A DNA stretch of 15,483 nucleotides from Treponema sp. UBA3649 (GTDB lineage Bacteria > Spirochaetota > Spirochaetia > Treponematales > Treponemataceae). A program made the position numbers and the translations under genes. Below, one piece after another: positions 13,111-15,483 of the stretch (positions are counted from its first letter, which is position 1; each line of letters opens with the position of its first letter). The DNA is taken from positions 1 through 15,483 of the forward strand of contig DFKI01000172.1 of NCBI GenBank assembly GCA_002373325.1, given 5' to 3'. The notes beneath the pieces were generated by a model that saw nothing but the letters and a program-made list of their open reading frames with translations, was not told the origin of the DNA and made no database searches.

Positions 13111-14529
13111 TTACTCCAGATTAATTTTTCTGATTCTGTTTCCTTCTATATAATAAGCGGATTTCTCATCGAAGGAAGCCTTGTAAAGTTTTCCGTCATG
13201 GCAAAGGATTCCCCCGCGAAAATCACCGATGTTTGAGAAATACAAATAGGCATCGCTTTCAGGCACAAGTCTGGGAGCAAAGACCACGGGAGAATCCTTG
13301 AACTCAAGCACATCTCCGTTTACATTCAGAGTGTCGAAATTGCCTCCCATAATGAAAATGAATCTGTCCCCAAGCATCTCAAAATCGGTGAAGAACAAAC
13401 GCCTGTCAGTTTCGTAAATCAGATTGCCGTCAACATAAAGACCGCATTTGTCGCAGTCAGTTCTCGCGCTCCAGACCGCATGACCGTGCATGTCAAAACA
13501 AATATCATCGACAGCCGTATACGGACCGAATCTTCCCGCAGGACATGAAATCCACTTTCTGGCAAACAACGGATGGGAGTATTCCTCATCAAACTTATCC
13601 GCTTCCGACTTCATCTCTGCCTTTATCTCTCCGTCCTTCAGTAAAAACGCGATCTCATCTCCGTATGCTATCGTGAGAAGCCGAATGGAAACACAGTGCC
13701 CATCAGCAAGAGTACTTCCAATGACAACGGATTTATCGCACTCTGAGACATCAATTTCCCTGAGGATTTTTCCGTCGCAAATCAAATAAGATTTCTCCAA
13801 ATCCATGGAGTCTGCAATGTAATACGCCCTTCCGTCCTTTGTGCAATAAAGGTCTATGCAATTATACGCTTCGGAATCTTTTCCGTCCACGCAGAGATGA
13901 TATCCTGAGGACTCCTCCTCGCACCAGGTATAGCGAAAAACATCGGTCTCAGAGAATATAATGCCGGAGTCCACTGACTTAAAAGCCCCGCGCCTCTCAC
14001 CATCCGTCCAGACATAATCGGCTCCATTTTCATGGACACAAAAACAGAGACTTCCGTTCTTTTTCCACTGAATGAAATCCGGCTCTTTTTCAAACGGCCC
14101 GTATTTTTTGTCTTTTGTAATCATGTACCAGCCGTCGGTTTCCTTCGCATATAAAAAATAATTTCCCTGATTGTTCATAAAATAAAAAAGATACACGTCA
14201 TCATAGCATCCTGTTTCCTTTCCGTTCAGAACAAGGTGATATTTTCCCTCCGGCTCATGATAAACATAGGCAAAATTTTTTTCACAGTGCGCCATTAAAT
14301 AAGGCATCTCTTTGAACGGCCCAATTTGTTTTCTGTCCGCATTTATGAAAAACTTATCTCCTTTTTTATATGAGTAATAAAACTTGTCGCCCTCATGTGA
14401 AAATCTCAGGACAGAATCCTCGCCCACGCCTTTGGAGAGCTTACCGACGACCTTGCCCAGTGGTGCCGCGAAAATCTGCAGGGCGCAAAAAGCGAGCATA
14501 AAAACAAGCGTTATTTTTTTATTTCCCAT
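13111..14529 (-). CDS. Exported protein of unknown function with propeller-like repeats
   Basis: A 472-residue protein I do not recognise. The N-terminus MGNKKITLVFMLAFCALQIF followed by AAPLG is a Sec signal peptide with probable cleavage after FA or FAA, so the protein is periplasmic or beyond; there is no lipobox. The rest is a run of short beta-rich repeats. Each has an aromatic strand (FYYSYKKGDKFFIN, GWYMITKDKKYGPF, YVWTDGERRGAF, YHLCVDGK, GLYVDGNLIYE), and a recurring G-[PA]-F motif appears at several repeat ends. This suggests a beta-propeller or similar solenoid, but the fold is inferred. The ATG at 14529 follows GAGGAG by 7 bases; a GTG at 14544 opens the same frame but lies upstream of that site. 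It is divergent from the coiled-coil protein gene. Confidence 0.75.
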   Translation of the reverse strand: MGNKKITLVFMLAFCALQIFAAPLGKVVGKLSKGVGEDSVLRFSHEGDKFYYSYKKGDKFFINADRKQIGPFKEMPYLMAHCEKNFAYVYHEPEGKYHLVLNGKETGCYDDVYLFYFMNNQGNYFLYAKETDGWYMITKDKKYGPFEKEPDFIQWKKNGSLCFCVHENGADYVWTDGERRGAFKSVDSGIIFSETDVFRYTWCEEESSGYHLCVDGKDSEAYNCIDLYCTKDGRAYYIADSMDLEKSYLICDGKILREIDVSECDKSVVIGSTLADGHCVSIRLLTIAYGDEIAFLLKDGEIKAEMKSEADKFDEEYSHPLFARKWISCPAGRFGPYTAVDDICFDMHGHAVWSARTDCDKCGLYVDGNLIYETDRRLFFTDFEMLGDRFIFIMGGNFDTLNVNGDVLEFKDSPVVFAPRLVPESDAYLYFSNIGDFRGGILCHDGKLYKASFDEKSAYYIEGNRIRKINLE

Positions 14530-14558
14530 AAATGAACTCCTCACACATTTTATAATGT

Positions 14559-14587
14559 ATTCTATATTAATAGAAGAAAAAAGTTAA
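14559..14587 (-). promoter_or_regulatory. Sigma-70 promoter of the exported repeat protein
   Basis: On the minus strand TTAACT (14582-14587) and TAGAAT (14559-14564) are spaced by 17 bases. A TATAAA seven bases further on (14549-14554) is an alternative minus-10 without a clear partner. The leader is about 20-25 bases and contains the ribosome binding site. Confidence 0.55.
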
Positions 14588-14621
14588 GTGCCGGCTGAAT
14601 TAAAATTCATCTTCATAAAAT

Positions 14622-14650
14622 TTGACATCCTGATTTTTCGATGCTATATT
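14622..14650 (+). promoter_or_regulatory. Sigma-70 promoter of the coiled-coil protein gene
   Basis: A perfect TTGACA (14622-14627), a 17-base spacer and TATATT (14645-14650) give a near-consensus promoter. The predicted start near 14657 leaves a leader of about 22 bases carrying GGAGG. Confidence 0.8.
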
Positions 14651-14678
14651 AATTACAGACACTTTATTGGAGGAAAAA

Positions 14679-15227
14679 ATGCAGCCAGTAAATCTTTCGC
14701 TCACCGATGCCTTTAAAATCAGGCAGACTCTCAAAAGATGCATTTCCGCAAACCAGAGGGAACTTTTCAAGGTGCCTCCCTTTTATGACGCGGAGACGGA
14801 AAAGAAAACCCACGTCACAATCTGCAGGAAGTACGGATCGATCGAGGAGCTGATGAATCTTGTCACGTCCGAGTTCCGCGCGCTTGGAGATTTGAACACG
14901 GCCATAGACAAAGCGAACGTCGGGATCCGCCCCATGCTAAATCAGATTGAGGTCCTGCAGCAGAAAATCAGCCTGTACGAGAATCTCACGCAGTCCATCG
15001 AGAACGCAGAGTCGGTAAGGACGGAGCACACCGAGGACGGCAAAAAGGAGATAACGGTTCTCACCGCGGAGTATTCGGATGAGACAGTGGACTTCATCGA
15101 GAAATCACTGAAGGAAGCGAAAAGGGAAAAGACGGATCTTGAGGCAAAGGTCTCGGAGCTCAACGGAAGGACAAGTCTTTCGGTGGAATTTGAGGACAAG
15201 GTTTACAACGACATCTACAACATCTGA
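14679..15227 (+). CDS. Coiled-coil cytoplasmic protein, possibly DIP1984-like
   Basis: A 182-residue, charged, helical protein with no signal peptide or membrane segment. It has an N-terminal helix (LTDAFKIRQTLKRCISANQ), a central stretch (EFRALGDLNTAIDKAN, then MLNQIEVLQQKISLYENL) and a C-terminal coiled coil (FIEKSLKEAKREKTDLEAKV) ending with SELNGRTSLSVEF. The layout resembles the DIP1984 family, which carries D-x-x-I-x-x-x-N turns after its central and last helices; that family has no settled biochemical role. The resemblance is by pattern only, so treat it as hypothetical. The ATG at 14679 follows GGAGG (14669-14673) by 5 bases; the in-frame TTG at 14667 overlaps that site and is rejected. 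It is monocistronic as far as the window shows, and no terminator hairpin is evident after the stop. Confidence 0.8.
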   Translation: MQPVNLSLTDAFKIRQTLKRCISANQRELFKVPPFYDAETEKKTHVTICRKYGSIEELMNLVTSEFRALGDLNTAIDKANVGIRPMLNQIEVLQQKISLYENLTQSIENAESVRTEHTEDGKKEITVLTAEYSDETVDFIEKSLKEAKREKTDLEAKVSELNGRTSLSVEFEDKVYNDIYNI

Positions 15228-15483
15228 TTCCGTTTTTGCATTTGTATTTTTGCGTTCCGGACAAGCCTAAGTCAAGCTGCGCCTGCAGAAGAATCGGAGC
15301 TTACACCAGCTTTTAAAACTGTCAAAAATGCGCGTGGCAAAGTTTCAAAAATCATGCGCAACCAAAACTCCGACGGCTGGTTGTCAAAACTTCAAGACTT
15401 GAAAGAATGTCAAACCTGACTTGCTTCTTAACAGTTGGAAGAAATTCCACCGGCTGTCACGGCAGGTCAGGCGGCTTGAAACT
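15228..15483. other. Non-coding tail with short imperfect repeats
   Basis: No reading frame on either strand has a credible start and ribosome binding site. Short related elements recur: TCAAAAAT followed closely by GCGC at 15322 and 15345, GTCAAA at 15321, 15383 and 15410, and a TTCAAG-A-CTTGAA palindrome at 15391-15403. On the minus strand one frame is nearly open but broken by stops on either side of QPAVGVLVAHDF. It could be leader sequence for a gene beyond the edge, a decayed gene, or part of a dispersed repeat; I cannot choose between these. Confidence 0.4.

Noticed and set aside
1..15483. CRISPR arrays, insertion sequences, tRNA or rRNA genes, phage genes
   Set aside because: No regularly spaced repeats, transposase motifs, terminal inverted repeats, cloverleaf sequences or phage proteins were seen on either strand.

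Overview
The window looks like chromosomal DNA from a spirochaete of the genus Treponema, probably a host-associated species of intermediate GC. The reasons are the gene set and order: a chemoreceptor, a membrane class III adenylate cyclase, a FecR-domain protein with tandem fibronectin-III-like modules and an outer-membrane-barrel protein, followed by diacylglycerol glycosyltransferases. Sigma-28-like promoter sequences, known for treponemal flagellin genes, also fit. The assignment is inference; there is no rRNA or tRNA here to settle it.

Left edge (1-769). The N-terminal part of an indolepyruvate ferredoxin oxidoreductase alpha subunit (iorA) runs off the window on the minus strand behind a very good sigma-70 promoter. 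The 430-base gap between iorA and the chemoreceptor is not empty. It holds a near-consensus sigma-28 promoter facing right, then about 90 bases that fold into three hairpins. The last hairpin is a textbook intrinsic terminator. A separate sigma-70 promoter for the chemoreceptor follows. I read the middle part as an undescribed small RNA under motility control, and it is the most interesting item in the window.

Centre left, plus strand (770-9186). Four genes lie in one direction: a methyl-accepting chemotaxis protein, a Cache-HAMP-adenylate cyclase with its own sigma-28-like promoter, a 923-residue membrane-anchored FecR/FnIII-like protein, and a secreted protein ending in a C-terminal beta-barrel. 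The last three overlap by 35 and 11 bases, so they form a translationally coupled unit. The unit spans cytoplasm (cAMP synthesis), periplasm (FecR and FnIII-like modules) and probably outer membrane (barrel). From memory, the order resembles T. pallidum TP0485-TP0484-TP0483 with a chemoreceptor (TP0488) nearby.

Centre right, minus strand (9183-14529). A GT4 glycosyltransferase and a GT28/MGDG-synthase-like glycosyltransferase probably make membrane glycolipids from diacylglycerol. Next come an ArsB/NhaD/SLC13-type permease and an exported repeat protein of unknown function. Each has its own recognisable sigma-70 promoter. The GT4 gene converges on the barrel gene so tightly that the two stop codons share four bases.

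Right edge, plus strand (14679-15483). A coiled-coil cytoplasmic protein, possibly DIP1984-like, sits behind a consensus sigma-70 promoter. It is followed by about 256 bases in which I see no gene, only short imperfect repeats.
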